DNA from: Lolium rigidum
Taxonomy: Eukaryota > Streptophyta > Magnoliopsida > Poales > Poaceae
Direction of reading: 5' to 3'
Assembly (NCBI RefSeq): GCF_022539505.1
Contig: NC_061514.1
Coordinates: forward strand, 247,678,124-247,742,123
Length of the DNA stretch: 64,000 nucleotides
Shown here: positions 44,858 to 56,982 of the stretch, piece by piece
How positions within the stretch are numbered: the stretch's first letter is position 1
How the letters are laid out: every line of letters begins with the position of its first letter
Program-made: the position numbers and the translations under genes
The notes under the pieces: model-generated
Seen by the model: the letters and a program-made list of their open reading frames with translations, nothing else
Databases searched by the model: none
Told to the model about the DNA's origin: nothing

Positions 44858-45390
44858 TTAATCCTTTGGCGATGGTGGTGATGAATTCCCGACAAGCTTC
44901 TCCACAAGCTCCTGAAGCTCATCAATCTTGTACATGAGGTTGCGGATCATCTCCGAATTGTGCTCGACGCGATTAAGAAGTATATCAAACGGCGAGTCCC
45001 AATTCTTGGAGTTATTTCCCCATCCTTCAGCTTCAGGCTTCGTCCTTCCCGCAGTGTTAGAACGACTATATCCCAATTGCTAGGCAATGCTGCCTTGGGA
45101 GTCCTTTCAATTTGATTATTGAAGATTAGATTGCGGAAGGGATGGTAAGTGCCTGAAGAAGATGTCTTTGGAGCTAGGTAATGACGTGGAACTCCTCCTC
45201 CGGTGCTAATCCGTGCACTCTTCTTGGCGTTGAACGGGTTTGACACCACTCCGATGCTCGCAATGGTGGTGCGCGGGCGTACTCGCGGAACTTCTTCGAC
45301 TTCCTCTTCATCCTCCTTGACTTCTTCCTTCAACTCGGGGTCTTGGATACCTTCCTCCGAAGGCTCCTTGTCCTTGTTGTTGGAGACCAT
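44858..45390 (-). pseudogene. Athila copy B extra ORF behind integrase
   Basis: Counterpart of 35852-36386. The acidic N-terminal half is intact from ATG 45390; a one-base loss near 45067 (TATAGTCG) shifts the frame, and the C-terminal part 'RTKPEAEGWGNNSKNW' to 'SPPSPKD' stop is open in the other frame. Confidence 0.7.
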
Positions 45391-45726
45391 GGTGCTCCTA
45401 GATTGAAAATAGATCCTGGCAGAAACAGCTCGAAACAAAACACGTCGAGAAAACGATATACGGACCTCCAGGGGTCCGGGGGATTATATAGCAAAAATAT
45501 TTCACAACAAACGGAAAGTACCAGGTCGAACCAGAGTCGGAGAGGGGCGACGAGGCGGCCAGCTCATAGGGCGGCGCGGCCAGGCTGGGGGCCGCGCCGG
45601 CCTATGGGGGCACGCCCTCGTGCGTCTCCTCCACTCCGTTTCGATCTCGTAATTTCTCATATTTTCCAAAAATAGCAAAAATATTGTTCGGAAAGTAAAT
45701 CGCGAACTTTTTATTACTCGTACTTG

Positions 45727-46941
45727 TTACCTATTCAAAGTCGAGTTCGGCGGACTGTCAATTTGACCTTTGATGAAAGCCTCCGGTGTTTCCACTTGAA
45801 TAATATCAACATCAACATTATAAGAATCACCCGAGATATAATGCTTGAGTCTTTGTCCATTCACCACTTGCGTGGCATTGCCTTGGAGAGAACTAATTTT
45901 AATTGCTCCTGAACGATACACCTCCTCAACAACATATGGTCCTTCCCATTTCGAGAGTAATTTCCCTGCAAAGAATGCGAGACGAGACCGATACAATAGG
46001 ACTTTATCCCCAATATTAAACTCTCTTTTGATAATCCTTCTATCATGCCATTTCTTAACTTTCTCTTTAAAGAGTTTAGCATTTTCATAAGCTTCACTTC
46101 TCCATTCATCTAGAGAACTTAATTGCAACAACCTCTTATTACCGGCTAGTTTAGGATCTTTATTTAATTCTCTAACAGCCCAATAAGCTTTGTGCTCTAG
46201 TTCTAAAGGTAAATGACAAGCTTTTCCATAAACCATTTTATAAGGTGACATTCCCATGGGGTTTTTATAAGCAGTTCTATAAGCCCATAGTGCTTCCTTC
46301 AATTTACTAGCCCAATTCTTTCTAGTTTTATTAACGAGTCTTTTGCAAGATAGATTTAATTTCTCTATTTGATAGTTCTACTTGCCCACTAGTTTGAGGA
46401 TGATAAGCGGAAGCAATTCTATGATTAATGCCATATTTAGCAAGAGTTTTTCTAAAACCACCATGAATAAAATGCGAACCTCCATCTGTCATAATATATC
46501 TAGGAACTCCAAATCTAGGAAAAATAATGTCTAAAAGCATTCTTAAAGAGGTCTCACCATCAGCACTTTTTGTAGGTATGGCTTCCACCCATTTAGTAAC
46601 ATAATCAACAGCAACAAGTATATGAGTGTTACCTTCGAAGAGGGAAAAGGTCCCATGAAGTCAAATCCCCAACAATCAAACGGTTCAATAACAAGAGTAT
46701 AATTCATAGGCATTTCATTGCGTACTGGAGATATTACCAACCCTTTGACATTCATCACAAGATAAAATAAACTTCCTTGCATCTTTGAAGAGAGTTGGCC
46801 AATAAAAACCTGATTGTAGAACCTTTTGCGCGGTTCTATCTCCGGCGTGATGTCCTCCATAAGCACTACCATGACATTTACTCAATATCTCTTGTTGTTC
46901 ATATTCGGGAACACATCTTCGCAGAATACCATCCACTCCTT
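45727..46941 (-). pseudogene. Athila copy B integrase
   Basis: Same order of motifs as copy A: HHCC region 'HGSAYGGHHAGDRTAQKVL' with 'CDECQ', catalytic 'WGFDFMGPF', 'MTDGGSHFI', 'QVELSNREIK', and a long intact C-terminal frame 46302-45727. Its N-terminal end is cut at about 46942 by the truncated element F. Confidence 0.85.
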
Positions 46942-47061
46942 TCTTGTTGTTTTTCTTTCTCTTTGATTTAGGAAATGTATGCTCCCCCCCGGTATAGAGG
47001 TGAAATCTAGGATGCCTTCTCCCACATCTATGACTGCTCCCAATAGTTTTAGCGGGGATCT

Positions 47062-47755
47062 TCAGAGTGTGATTTTTCCTGTCCCTACACATTCAATAAC
47101 AAGGTAATCAATGGATATTGTTCTTCCAAGAATGGTTGTATGCACACCTGCGGCTATTCCCTTAGGAATTATAACAGAGTTATCAATGAGAGTTATTTCT
47201 TCTCCTCCATCAACTCCCCAAAGTTTCAAAGATTTATAAATGCTCTCCGGTATAAGGCAAAATTCAGACATAATATCACAGTTGGCACGAAGAGTTTGAT
47301 CACCGATAACAATTTTAACAGTAGGATCCCATAATGAAGGTTTAGAGTTCACTAAAACTTGTTCAAGACGATTACGAACATGGTGATAGTTGTCATCCGG
47401 GCGAGATGTACTTATCTCGAGATTGTTTAATCTATTATAAATGCTAATAAGGGCTGAATCAAAGTTATTAGCTGAATCATGTGATGCAACCAACTTCTTT
47501 ATGGCATTAAAATCTTGATCCCCATTGCAATGAAGGAAATCTCCTCCCACTAAAGTATCCAAAGCATATCTATAGCGAATCATAAGACCAAAATAAAAAT
47601 TACTAAGGAGCAAACTTAGAGTCATTTGAGGTTCAGTTTTACGATAAGAAGTAAAAATTCTAGACCAAGCATCCTTAAAACTCTCCTCATCCCCTTGTTT
47701 AAAAGTGAAGACTAATTCTTCGAGCGAAGAAGTAACGAGGTTCAGAGCTAGACAT
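47062..47755 (-). pseudogene. Element F gag with protease-like C-terminus
   Basis: ATG at 47755 ('MSSSEPRYFFA'); the main frame from there needs a shift at 47721-47724 (TTCGAGCG), where CGAG would be CAG. The domain 'ESFKDAWSRIFTSYRKTEPQMTLSLLLSNFYFGL' is retroelement Gag. The C-terminal part ('VKIVIGDQTLRANCDIMSEFCLIPESIYK') resembles the protease region of non-autonomous Athila-related elements, without a canonical D-T/S-G. The frame ends at 47062 shortly before the truncation. Confidence 0.75.
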
Positions 47756-48053
47756 GGTAACAAAAGTAACTAATTTTTTTGTATTTTTAATATAGAGTGC
47801 AAGACAGGTAAATAAAGCAAACTAGATAAAGTAAATGCAAGTATACTAATTTTTTTGTGTTTTCGATATAGCAAACAAGACGAGTAAATAAAGTAAAGCT
47901 AGCAACTAATTTTTTTGTGTTTTGATATAATGCAGCAAACAAAGTAGTAAATAAAATAAAGCAAGACAAAAACAAAGTAAAGAGATTGAGAAGTGGAGAC
48001 TCCCCTTGCAGCGTGTCTTGATCTCCCCGGCAGCGGCGCCCGGAAAATATGCT
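47756..48053 (-). other. Element F leader and PBS
   Basis: AT-rich leader with three imperfect repeats of an 'ACTAATTTTTTTGT' plus 'GTAAATAAAGTAAA' motif (47770-47960). PBS-like CCGGCAGCGGCGCC (reversed) at about 48028-48041, next to the LTR. Confidence 0.65.
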
Positions 48054-49891
48054 TGATGGCGTGTATTTCACACGTTCGTTGGGCAACCCCAAGAGGAAGG
48101 TATGATGCGCACGGCGGCAAGTTTTCCCTCGAGAAAGAAACCAAGGTTTATCGAACCGGGAGGAGCCAAGAAGCACGTTGAAGGTTGATGGCGGCGGGAT
48201 GTAGTGCGGCGCAACACCGGAGATTCCGGCGCCAACGTGGAACCTGCACAACACAACCAAAGTACTTTGCCCCAACGAAACGGTGAGGTTGTCAATCTCA
48301 CCGGCTTGTCTGTAACAAAGGATTAACCGTATTGTGTGGAAGATGATTGTTTGCGAGAGAAAACGAGTAAAAACAAGTATTGCGACAGATTTGTATTTCG
48401 GTATTAAAAGAATGGACCGGGGTCCACGGTTCACTAGAGGTGTCTTTGCCCGGAGACGGTAAACAAGCAGCGATAACGCAGCGGTAGTAACGCAGCGGTA
48501 GTAACGCGATAGAAACGAGTAAACAAGCAGCGATAGCGATATTTAGGAACAAGGCCTAGGGATTAGACTTTCACTAGTGGACACTCTCAACATTGATCAC
48601 ATAATAGAATAGATAAATGCATACTCTACACTCTTGTTGGATGATGAACACATTGCGTAGGATTACACGAATCCTCAATGCCGGAGTTAACAAGCTCCAC
48701 AATTCAATGTTCATATTTAAATAACCTTAGAGTGCATGAAAGATCAATTCGACTAAACCAAGTACTAACATAGCATGCACACTTGTCACCTTCATGCTAT
48801 GTAGGAGGAATAGATCACATTAATACCATCATAGCAATAGTTAACTTCATAATCTACAAGAGATCATAATCATAGCATACACCAAGTACTAACACGGATG
48901 CACACACTTGTCACCATTACACCGTGCGGGAGGAATAAAACTACTTTAATAACATTGCTAGAGTAACACATAGATAAATTGTGATACAAAATACATTGCA
49001 ATCATAAAGAGATATAAATAAGCACTTCACTACGCCATTCATAACGGTGAGTAAGTATTACGTGAAATATAGCCTAAGAGACCCACACGGTGCACACACT
49101 ATCACCTTTACACACGTGGGACAAGGAGTCTCCGGAGATCACATAAGTAAAACTCACTTGACTAGCATAATGACATCTAGATTACAAGCATCATCATATG
49201 AATCTCAATCATGTAAGGCAGCTCATGAGATTATTGTATTGAAGTACATAGGAGAGAGATGAACCACATAGCTACCGGTACAGCCCCGAGCCTCGATGGA
49301 GAACTACTCCCTCCTCATGGGAGCGAGCAACGGTGATGAATATGGCGGTGGAGATGGCAGCGGTGTCGATGGAGAAGCCTTCGGGGGCACTTCCCTGCTC
49401 CGGCGGGTGCCGGAACAGAGACTCCTGTCCCCCAGATCTTGGCTTCGCGATGGCGGCGGCTCTGGAAGGTTTTCCGTATCGTGGTTTTTCGCATCAGGGG
49501 TTTCGCGACGGAGGCTTTAAGTAGGCGGAAGGGAAGAGTCGGAGGGCTGACGAGGGGCCCACACCACAGGGCGGCGCGGGCCCCCCCTTGGCCGCGCCGC
49601 CTTGTGGTTTGGCCACCTCGTGGCCCACTTCGTATGCTCTTCGGTCTTCTGGAAGGTTCGTGGCGAAATAGGCCCCTGGGTCTTGATTTCGTCCAATTCC
49701 GAGAATATTTCGTTACTAGGATTTACGAAACCAAAAACGAGCGAAAACAGCAAGCGGCACTTCGGCATCTTGTTAATAGGTTAGTTCCATAAAATGCACG
49801 AATATGACATAAAGTGTGCATAAAACATGTAGGTATCATCAATAATATGGCATAGAACATAAGAAATTATCGATACGTCGGAGACGTATCA
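48054..49891 (-). repeat. 5' LTR of element F, mosaic of two LTR families
   Basis: 1,838 bp, TGATGGCGTG...GAGACGTATCA. From 48054 to about 48450 it matches the solo LTR start (27456-27830: GCGTG...CACGT, 'TTGCCCCAACG', 'GAATGGACCGGGGTCCA'). From about 48540 on ('AACAAGGCCTAGGGATTA') it matches the LTR at 57646-59396. Confidence 0.85.
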
Positions 49892-50929
49892 AATAACATT
49901 CAGTTTTTTATCTACTCGTTGTCCAAGAACAGCGCCTACAGCAAAATCACTAGCATCACACATAATTTCAAATGGTAAGTTCCAATCAGGAGGTTCAACT
50001 ATAGGGGCGGTTGTTAAGGCTTTCTTTAGAGTTTCAAAAGCTTCCTTACAATCATCATCAAAAACAAAAGGTACATCTTTTTGAAGAAGATTAGTAAGAG
50101 GCTTTGAAATCTTAGAGAAGTCTTTAATAAATCTACTATAAAACCCAGCATGACCAAGAACACTACGAATACCTTTAACATCCCTAGGATAGGGCATCTT
50201 CTCAATAGCTTCAACTTTAGCTCTATCAACTTCAATACCTCTCTCGGAAATTTTATGTCCCAATACAATTCCTTCATTAACCATAAAGTGGCATTTCTCC
50301 CAATTAAGAACAAGGTTAGTTTCCTCACATCTCTGCAAAACTTTATCAAGGTTTCGCAAGCAACTATCAAAAGAATTCCCATAGACAGAAAAATCATCCA
50401 TGAATACCTCTACAATACTCTCACAAAAGCCATGAAAAATAGCAGACATGCATCTTTGAAAAGTAGCAGGAGCATTACATAAACCAAAAGGCATATGCCT
50501 ATAAGCATAAGTTCCATAGGGACAAGTGAAAGTGGTTTTCTCTTGATCTTTAGTTTTAACAGCAATTTGTGAAAACCCAGAATAACCATCAAGAAAGCAA
50601 AAATGAGTATTTTTAGATAACCTTTCTAACATTTGATCAATAAAAGGCAAAGGGTAATGATCTTTCTTAGTAACCTTATTAACTTTTCGATAATCAATGC
50701 ACATTCTATAACCTACAACTACTCTTTGAGGTATGAGCCCATCATTATCATTAGGCACAACAGTCATTCCTCCTTTCTTAGGAACACAATGCACAGGACT
50801 AACCCATCTACTATCAGCAATAGGATATATAATACCAGCTTCAAGGAGTCTTAATACCTCATTTCTTACCACATCCTTCATTTTAGGAATTAGACGACGC
50901 TGAGGTTCAACAACGAGGCTTCGCATCAT
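49892..50929 (-). CDS. Athila copy B reverse transcriptase and RNase H start (truncated)
   Basis: One intact frame from about 50929 to the element F junction. It has 'CIDYRKVNKVTKKDHYPLP', '[14 protein letters not shown]', '[16 protein letters not shown]', catalytic 'FMDDFSVYG' and the start of RNase H '[16 protein letters not shown]'. It is near-identical to copy A but without A's shift in the YSGF region, and is cut after 'KKLNVI' by element F. Confidence 0.9.
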
Positions 50930-50974
50930 CTTCCATATTAATGGCGTGTTGGCAAATAGAGGGAGAAATCCCCT

Positions 50975-51755
50975 TCAAGTCATCAAGAGTGTAGCCAATA
51001 GCACCTCGGTGTTTCTTCGATATTTCCAATAACCTTTCTTCTTCAAACTCGAAAGCTTAGAACTAATAATAACAGGATATATTTTCTTATCATCAATATG
51101 AGCATATTTAAGATTATCGGGCAATGGTTTTAAATCAAAGACAGGATCTTCCTTTGGTGGCGGTGTTGTACCCAAATCTTCCACCAGGTAAATCATGCTT
51201 AAGAATAGGTTGACGAAGGAAAATTTCATCAAGCTCATTTCTTTCTTCCCTAAAAACTTCACTCTCACTATTCTCCAAATGTTGCTGCAAAGGATTATTA
51301 GGAGCAAGAGCAATAGATGCACACTGTTCAACTTTAAGATCACTATTAGGTGAATCAATTTTATAAGGAGTTTTGGTAAATTTAGAGAAGTTAAACTCAT
51401 AAGATTCACCAACAAATTTAGTCAAAATTTTCTCTTTCTTGCAATCTATAATAGCTCCACATGTATTTAGAAAAGGTCTACCAAAAATGATAGGACAATA
51501 TTTACTAGCAGCAGAACCAAGTACCAAAAAGTCAGCAGGATATTTAATCTTACCACATAGAACTTCTACATCTCGAATAATACCAATAGGAGAGATAGTT
51601 TCTCTATTAGCCAGCCGAATAACCACATCAATATCTTCAAGTTCACAAGAACCAATTTCGTGCATAATCTCCGTGTAAAGCTCATAAGGAATAGCACTAA
51701 TACTTGCACCAATATCACATAATCCATAATAACAATGATCACCAATTCTAACGAG
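50975..51755 (-). pseudogene. Athila copy B protease region
   Basis: 'GLCDIGASISAIPYELY' and 'PIIFGRPFLNTCGA' as in copy A. The N-terminal join with gag is shifted at 51752-51755 (ACGAGATAG), exactly as in copy A; a second shift lies near 51185 (CCACCAGG versus CCACCGG in A). Confidence 0.8.
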
Positions 51756-52902
51756 ATAGCATAGGAACACTAGCTTTCCTAGACTTATTAGGATGCGAAA
51801 CAATATTAGAAGCATCTTCACAGAAAATAATATGACCATCTTCTACATTTTCAGTCACAAGATCTTTAACAATTGCAACAGCAGGTTCAACTTTTATTTG
51901 TTCTTCAGGTTCTATAGGTTTATTTTCACTTTTATGAACCTCACTATTTATAACAGAGTACTCCTTCATTTTAGCAGGGAAAGGAGTTTTTTCAATATAA
52001 GCTTCAGGAATAACATGATCAACAGTTTCAACTACAACACATTTATTTATAGATGAATCAATTTTATCTTTATACGGTTCATGATACTTATCAAAGTTCT
52101 TCTTAGGCAATTCATAATAAGAAGCAAAAGCTTTATAAAGATTTGCAGCAACTTGAGAATCAAGACCATAAGTAGCACTCATATTACGAAATTTATCGGT
52201 ATCCATAAAAGCTTCAATGCATTTATAATCATAATTTATACCTGATTCTCTATCCTTGTCGTTCTCCCATCCTTCGGTATTTTCTTGGATCCGATTAAGA
52301 AGGTCCCTTTTAAACTCTTCCTTGTTGCGTGTAAATGATCCAGAACAAGAAGTATCCAGCAAGGTCTTGTCTTGAAAAGAAAGTCTTGCATAGAAATTAT
52401 CAATAATAGTATTACCAGGAAGCTCATGAATGGGGCATTTGAGCATTAAAGACTTCAATCTCCCCCACGCTTGGGCAATACTTTCTCCTTCATGAGGCCA
52501 AAAATTATATATGCGATTCCGATCTTTATGAATCTCACTTGGAGGATAGAACTTAGAATAAAACCGGGGCACAATATCATTCCATTCAAGAGAATCCCCA
52601 TTATCCGAGTAATTTATACCAATGCGCCGCTTTACCGGACAGACGATACGAGAGAATAATTTCTTCCTCACTTCATCCATAGCAATACCCGCACACTTGA
52701 ATAAACCGCATAATTCATGTAAGAACAGTAAATGATCTCCGGGGTGGACGAGTTCCATCCCCCGTATAACGGTTACCCACTACACGTTCAATAATTTTCA
52801 TAGGTATTTTGTATGGTAATTCTTCCTTACCGGCGCCTCATCCACTACCTTTGCAGTAGTAGTGGATCTCCCAAATAAACACTCAAGAGAAGATCTCTCC
52901 AT
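51756..52902 (-). pseudogene. Athila copy B gag
   Basis: ATG at 52902. The frame is intact from 52758 to 51756 and carries the Gag core ('YSKFYPPSEIHKDRNRIYNFW', 'NFYARLSFQDKTLLD') plus an acidic C-terminal region. The first 48 codons are separated by shifts near 52750 (GGACGAGTTCC) and 52830 (TTACCGGCGCC). Confidence 0.85.
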
Positions 52903-53017
52903 AATGAGTTATAGCAGCAGGCAGAAATAAAATCAGCACAAACAGTAGAAATTTCTCTTACCAATTCCACTTACCAATAACGCTTCACTCCCCGGCAACG
53001 GCGCCAGAAAATAGTCT

Positions 53018-54527
53018 TGATGACCCACAAGTATAGGGGGTGTATCGCAGTATCTTCGATAAGTAAGAATGTCGATCCCAACGAGGAGCAGAAGGTGTTG
53101 ACAAGCAGTTTCGATGAAGGATTCACTGTAAATGCTCACAGACAAGTATTCAGGGGGTTTTGTAACAGATGAATAAAGTACGAGTAAATAAAGTGCAAGA
53201 GTAACAATTGCAGCGAGTGGCCCAATCCTTTTTAGCACAAAGGACAAGCCGGTTTGTTTACTTACAATGACCAAACGTTCTCGAGGACACACGGGATTTT
53301 AGTCTAGTGCTTTCGCTACATACGGCTAATTAATCTTCATTGTTTTGATAAGTGTTGTGTGGGTGAACCTATGCTAATGTACTGCCCTTCCTAGGACTAA
53401 TACATACTTGTGATTATACCCCTTGCAAGCATCCGCAACTACAAGAAAGTAATTAAGATAAATCTAACCACAGCCTTAAACTCTGAGATCCTGCGATCCC
53501 TCCCGCATCGATATACCAACGGGGGCTCGGGTTTCGTCACTCCGGCAACCCCGCAATTGGCAAACGAGTACAAGATGCATTCCCCTAGGCCCATAAAGGT
53601 GAAGTGTCGTGTAGTCGACGTTCACACGACACCACTAGAAGAATAACACCACAACTTAAATATCATAACATTGAATATTACTCAACCATACTTCACTACT
53701 AACATTTAGACTTCACCCATGTCCTCAAGAACTAAACGAACTACTCACGAGACATCATATGGAACATGATCAGAGGTGATATGATAATGAATAACAATAT
53801 GAACATAAACCTTGGTTCAACGGTTTCACTCAATAGCATCAATAACAAGTAGAAATCAACACCGGGAGAGTTTCCCCTATCAAACAATCAAGATCAAACC
53901 CAAATTGCTACAGCGGTGACGAGGTGCAGCGGTGGAGACGGCGGTGATGATGATGAAGATGATGGTGATGGTGATGGAGATGATGTCCAGCTCGATGACG
54001 GTGGCGATGGCGTCGATTTCCCCCTCCGGGAGGGAATTTCCCCGGCGGATTCCTGCCCGCCGGAGAGCTCTTTTCTCTCTGGTGTTCTCCGCCCCGCAGA
54101 GGCGGCTGTGACTCTTCGCGACGTACCCCCTCTGGCTTAGGTTTTCGGGACGAAGGCATACGCGAAGAAAAGGAGGCGAGAGGGGCTGTGGGCCCCCCTC
54201 CTCATAGGGCGGCGCGGCCAGGCCTTGGGCCGCGCCGGCCTATGGGGTGGGCCCACCTCGGGTCCCCTCTTCTCCCCCTTCTGGCTCCCTTCGTCATCTG
54301 GAAAAATAGGAGTTTTCGTGAAATTCCCGTCAATTGTTGATCTTCCGAAATATTGCGTTCTGACGATGCTTTTTCCAGCAGAATCCCGGCTCCGGTGTGC
54401 GATCCTCCAATAATCATGAATCATGCAAAATAGATGAAATAACATAAGTATTATCTCCAAATATGAAATATATCAATGAATAACAGCAAATTATGATATA
54501 AAATAGTGATGCAAATTGGACGTATCA
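53018..54527 (-). repeat. Athila LTR 3 (5' LTR of the array)
   Basis: 1,510 bp, near-identical to LTRs 1 and 2; PBS of copy B (GGCGCCGTTGCCGGGG reversed, GGCGCCAGAAAATAGTC) on its left; ATGAC duplication on its right. Confidence 0.95.
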
Positions 54528-55900
54528 ATGACCACCACCGCTACATTACAAGAGATGCAAGTGTATCAATATAAACTCGCTCGTGCCAGACGGGAGATAG
54601 AAAAAGAAAAGGTGATACTTGAGCAAAGAAAAGCTGCAGCCTCCGCGTTGAGCAGGCGAAGAGCTGAGCTAAGTCGACAATCAGGGACTTCGGGTGATAA
54701 CCACAGAGCAGCGCGCGATAGAGGGAGATCTCGCCTGCAACATTTACCTGAGCATGAGCGGGAGCACCTGATCCAGAACCTCAACATGTCCTTCATGTCG
54801 ATAGATACGAGAGGGAATATCATCCCCAAAACACCAAAGGCAGGATATATGGCGACTCAGGCTTACATATGGGCATCTAGGCCACCTCCTGGAGATCCAA
54901 GAGAAGCAATGTACCAGATGGCCATGGCAGGAGTTGGAGCCAAGTACACCACCCGAAGGTACCCAAAGATGAAACAGTCCTCGAACTGCTGTGGTAACGC
55001 GAGATCCTCCAAGGACAGGTGACGCAAGAGACACAACGACGCAAGCACGAGTCGATAGAGCACGGCAAGAAAGGAGAGAACGTCGATACTCACCAGAAGT
55101 AGATGAAGAAGATATGTGTGGACTTCCCTACTTCACTCGACGAGTTTGCAAAACTCGAGTTCCATCCGGGTTTAAATTACCCGACAATTACAAAAAATTC
55201 GATGGTTTACAAGATCCCGAGGACTGGTTAGTCGACTACCTGGAGACAGTAAAGTTGACGGGTGGAACCAAAGCGACTGCCATGCAAAGCATCCAGGTCC
55301 ACCTGAGCGGAGCCGCAAGGTCATGGATAAAAAAGCTGCCAGCAGGATCCATCGACAGCTAGGAAACTTTCGAAGATATGTTTGTGAAAAAATTTCTATC
55401 CACGTGCAAGAAACCCGCATCAATAGAGCAGCTAAGAGCCTGCAGGCAGAAGTTTGATGAGCCAATGAGGATGTATATCCAAAGATGGAACATTATAAAA
55501 AATTCGGTAGAGAACATATCTGACGAAAGAGCAATAGATGCGTTTGTCGCGGGAATCCGAAGAAAGGACTTAATCGAGGACCTAGGAAGGTCTAACCCGA
55601 AAACAATAGCAGCGCTCATGAAGATAGTGAATCACTGGGCAGATGGAGAAGATGTCGTTCAAAACAAATGGCACAGGTCACCCGACGAAGATCGAACAGA
55701 AACAACAATCAAAATAGGCGACGTTTCTCCCGACAGTTTTCAGACTACGATGGCCCCGACCAAGTAGCGGCTTGTTTCCGAGGAAATAATGGAGGAAATC
55801 ATCGAGAGGACTATCAGAGGAGTCACGAGTAGCAGAGTAACTACAAAGATGCTCCAAGTTCTAGCAGGCAAAATAATCGACCGAGGTTCCAAAGACCATA
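54528..55900 (+). pseudogene. TAT-3 gag, C-terminal part
   Basis: Continues the gag cut at 32553. It carries 'YQYKLARARREIEKEKV', 'PSGFKLPDNYKKFDG', and the Retrotrans_gag core 'MQSIQVHLSGAARSWIKKLP' to 'MYIQRWNIIKNSVENISD'. An in-frame TAG at 55361 replaces a Trp codon (GCTAGG for GCTGGG). The match to TAT-1 begins immediately after the ATGAC duplication. Confidence 0.85.
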
Positions 55901-56979
55901 CGTGTCACCCAAAGATCTTTTGAATGGACCGTGCCAAATGCATTTCTATCTAGACAATGAGGGGAAAAGACAGTCGGGTCACCTTCAGAAGGACTGCCGA
56001 ACTTTCCAAGCTCTGCACAGATATGCGGGACACACCAATGCACAGGCAGCAAACAGGGGCCCCCGCAGGGGCCAAGGAGTGAGATCCTCCTTCCACCTCC
56101 ACACGCAGTTACCGACGAAAACCGACATCAGTTACAATTGGCGGCAAATCCAGTCATTGGCCCTTACATTGATACAAATGGAGCAGTGGCAATGATTCAG
56201 AAGGGCAGGCCCTCGAATAGGGCCCAAAAAGTAATTTCGCGACAGGTTTACATGCCAGAGAAGATGCCTCCACCAATGATCGAGTATCTAAATTGGTCGG
56301 GGCAGGGCATTGGGTTCACTCAAACGGATCATCCACCTCAAGTTCCACGACGAGGGCAATCAGCTATGATTCTGCCAGCGGTGATCGCAGGATTCAACGC
56401 ATCACATGTGTTCATAGATGGAGGGAGCAGCTTAAACCTCATGTACGCAGATACATTGAGGAAAATGAACATATCTCTAGCAAATTTAATACCAACTGAC
56501 AAGCGCTTCCACGATATCACGCCCGAAAAGCCAAGTTATCCATTGGAAAAGATCAATCTCGACGTTCAGTTTGGAACTCGAGAGAATTACAAAAGAGAGA
56601 AGCTGGAATTTGAAGTCGTGGATTTTCCGTCACGGTATCATGCTCTACTGGGATGACTATCTTATGCTAGATTCATGGCGTGCCACATTATGCATACTTT
56701 CTATGGAGGCTCCCTGGACCCAAGGGCCCAATTATGGTAAAGGGAAGTTTCGCTTTGGCAGATAAGTGCGACAAGGAATTCCACAGGATGTCAGAAACCT
56801 TCGGGATGCAGGCAGAATACATGGCGTCAAGATTAACAACTGATTATGATCTGTTGCCTGACGTAGGAAGGCCGCTTAAGGAGCAAACTTTTGACACCTC
56901 CAAGAACTCAAAGGAAGTGCAGATTCACCCGACGGATCCTAAGAAGACGACGGCTATCGCAATAAACATGGATAGCGCA
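55901..56979 (+). pseudogene. TAT-3 protease region
   Basis: Active-site motif 'FIDGGSSLNLMY' (around 56412-56447), flanked by 'VIAGFNASHV' and 'DTLRKMNISLANL'. Shifts near 56095 and a stop at 56654. The region ends at an in-frame TAG (56980-56982), same position as in TAT-1. Confidence 0.8.
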
Positions 56980-56982
56980 TAG

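Larger units (their letters stand above)
46942..49891 (-). mobile_element. Truncated gag-bearing LTR element (element F) inside Athila copy B
   Basis: Minus-oriented 5' LTR (48054-49891), PBS and gag-protease-like ORF; the 3' portion and 3' LTR are missing. At 46942 the sequence passes directly into Athila integrase. The Athila segment corresponding to copy A 37936-38433 (about 498 bp, RNase H end and linker) is absent, so a deletion removed both the 3' part of F and adjacent host sequence. No intact duplication can exist for it; right flank after the LTR is AATAA. Confidence 0.85.
32554..54527 (-). mobile_element. Athila-type Ty3/gypsy tandem array: LTR-INT-LTR-INT-LTR
   Basis: Three near-identical LTRs (32554-34068, 41559-43075, 53018-54527) enclose two internal regions (34069-41558 and 43076-53017), all in minus orientation. 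Only the outermost ends are flanked by the duplication ATGAC (32549-32553 and 54528-54532); the middle LTR is shared. This is expected from one insertion followed by unequal LTR recombination. RT motifs ('[16 protein letters not shown]', 'FMDDFSVYG'), the PBS and an extra ORF behind integrase identify the Athila group. The sequence resembles abundant wheat families (WHAM/Sabrina-like; not verified). Confidence 0.9.

Noticed and set aside
32554..54527. Two independent Athila insertions side by side
   Set aside because: The middle LTR is shared and no internal target duplication exists; one insertion plus recombination is simpler.
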